Assembly (NCBI GenBank): GCA_025934475.1
Contig: JAICXZ010000129.1
Location: 1-7,703, forward strand
Source: Mucilaginibacter sp.
GTDB taxonomy: Bacteria; Bacteroidota; Bacteroidia; Sphingobacteriales; Sphingobacteriaceae
Reading direction: 5' to 3'
DNA: 7,703 nucleotides
A program made the position numbers and the translations under genes. How positions within the stretch are numbered: the first letter of the stretch is position 1; each line of letters starts with the position of its first letter. The notes beneath the pieces are model-generated. The model did not search any database. It was not told the DNA's origin and saw only the letters and a program-made list of their open reading frames with translations. Positions 7,040-7,703 of this stretch are shown here, piece after piece.

Positions 7040-7703
7040 TTATCTTTTTTTACCCCAAACCGCCACGCCCTGATCGTTCAAACCTGTAAATACCAGTGTT
7101 GTGGCTACCTTATTTTCCCAGTCCCGTTCACGATCTACCTTTACATTTTCAGTGCTGCCGGTGCTCCATTTTATTTGCAGCCATGGCGCATTATAGGTCC
7201 AGGTGCCTGTTGTATTCCCTGCGATTGTTCCGTTAGCCTGAAGGGTAATCGTGGATGCCAGTTGCAGGTCGGGTGATATTTGTTCCGCAGAATATCCGGG
7301 CACTACCTCGTAATCCAGTTGTATCCTTTCCCAGTTACCGGCCAGTTCGGATGTCGCAACGGCTGTGTTGGCAACATTGGCAAAGCGTTCGGGGGAAACT
7401 ACCGGCCACCCATCGGGAGTCCATGATATCTTGCGGACGTGCAAATCCATGAAATAAGAATTAACGCTTGGCCGCCCATTGTGCGCCATATAAAACTGCC
7501 CGTTCCCGTCGTCAAACACACCACAATGCGCTGTGCCCTGCCAGCCGCCATGACCGGTGAATTGGTATGGCGCCACGATCATCGGCCCATGATCAATATT
7601 GGTGTTCAAATCAACGCCGTTATAGTCATAAAATGGCCCCTGCGGATTATCCGCCCTTCCTACCCGCACATTATACTTGGTTTGGAGCCAGTCGTAAGAG
7701 ATA
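7040..7703 (-). CDS. GH43 endo-arabinanase, Abn2-type, C-terminal part (5' end outside window)
   Basis: The reading frame is open to the window edge; 220 residues are visible, starting ISYDWLQTKYNVRVGRA. The GTG codon at 7669 is an internal valine, not a start. Visible propeller features are YNVRVGRADNPQGPFYDYNG, the metal-site-like GTAHCGVFDDGNGQFYMAHN stretch with the following GRP, and the last blade VRKISWTPDGWPVVSPERF. A beta-rich C-terminal domain of about 100 residues follows (from WERIQLDYEVVPGYSAEQIS to VAVWGKKR), the layout of two-domain arabinanases such as Bacillus Abn2 (GH43 plus a small beta-barrel domain). The base, pKa-modulator and acid residues would lie in the missing N-terminal part, so activity cannot be confirmed. 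It is the first gene seen of the arabinan run, 26 bp upstream of the GH51 gene. The expected role is internal cleavage of alpha-1,5-arabinan. Confidence 0.87.
   Translation of the reverse strand, partial: ISYDWLQTKYNVRVGRADNPQGPFYDYNGVDLNTNIDHGPMIVAPYQFTGHGGWQGTAHCGVFDDGNGQFYMAHNGRPSVNSYFMDLHVRKISWTPDGWPVVSPERFANVANTAVATSELAGNWERIQLDYEVVPGYSAEQISPDLQLASTITLQANGTIAGNTTGTWTYNAPWLQIKWSTGSTENVKVDRERDWENKVATTLVFTGLNDQGVAVWGKKR

Noticed and set aside
7040..7669. Start of the edge GH43 gene at GTG 7669
   Set aside because: The frame continues upstream to the window edge with GH43-like residues (YDWLQTKYN), so the GTG is an internal valine codon.

Overview
The window looks like chromosome of a free-living Bacteroidota, most likely of the Sphingobacteriaceae type (Pedobacter/Mucilaginibacter-like). 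This is inferred from the protein style (signal peptides ending in AQ or SQ, GH20 and GH43 subtypes common in that phylum), the moderate GC content and the absence of Shine-Dalgarno sequences before the starts. No 16S or other marker is present, so the genus is not established.

All real genes lie on the minus strand, so transcription runs from high to low coordinates. From 7703 down to 3003 there are four tightly packed genes separated by 20-26 bp: the C-terminal part of an Abn2-type GH43 arabinanase (cut by the window edge), a GH51 alpha-L-arabinofuranosidase, a GH43 endo-arabinanase of the single-domain type, and another GH43 exo-type enzyme. The three complete ones have signal peptides. 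Together they read as the enzyme part of an operon for degrading arabinan, the arabinose polymer of pectin (RG-I) side chains: endo-enzymes cut the alpha-1,5 backbone, and GH51 and exo-GH43 release arabinose. No SusC/SusD pair, transporter or regulator lies in the window; if they exist they would be beyond 7703.

A 210-bp gap (2793-3002) follows. It carries a convincing minus-strand intrinsic terminator at 2845-2882, which closes the arabinan operon. After it comes a 764-aa secreted GH20 beta-N-acetylhexosaminidase (498-2792) with an extra C-terminal sugar-binding-like domain; its substrate differs from the upstream genes and it is probably a separate transcription unit.

A 115-bp gap (383-497) separates it from the start of an unrelated gene that runs off the low edge (1-382). 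It encodes a small cytoplasmic protein with a DUF1858-like N-terminal part and the beginning of a DUF2249 domain. In front of it is a perfect 16-bp inverted repeat, TATGAT-N4-ATCATA, shaped like a CRP/FNR-family operator.

I see no mobile elements, RNA genes, CRISPR arrays or disrupted genes. Most of the window is ordinary polysaccharide-utilisation content; the least ordinary spot is the operator-like palindrome with the partial DUF1858/DUF2249 gene.
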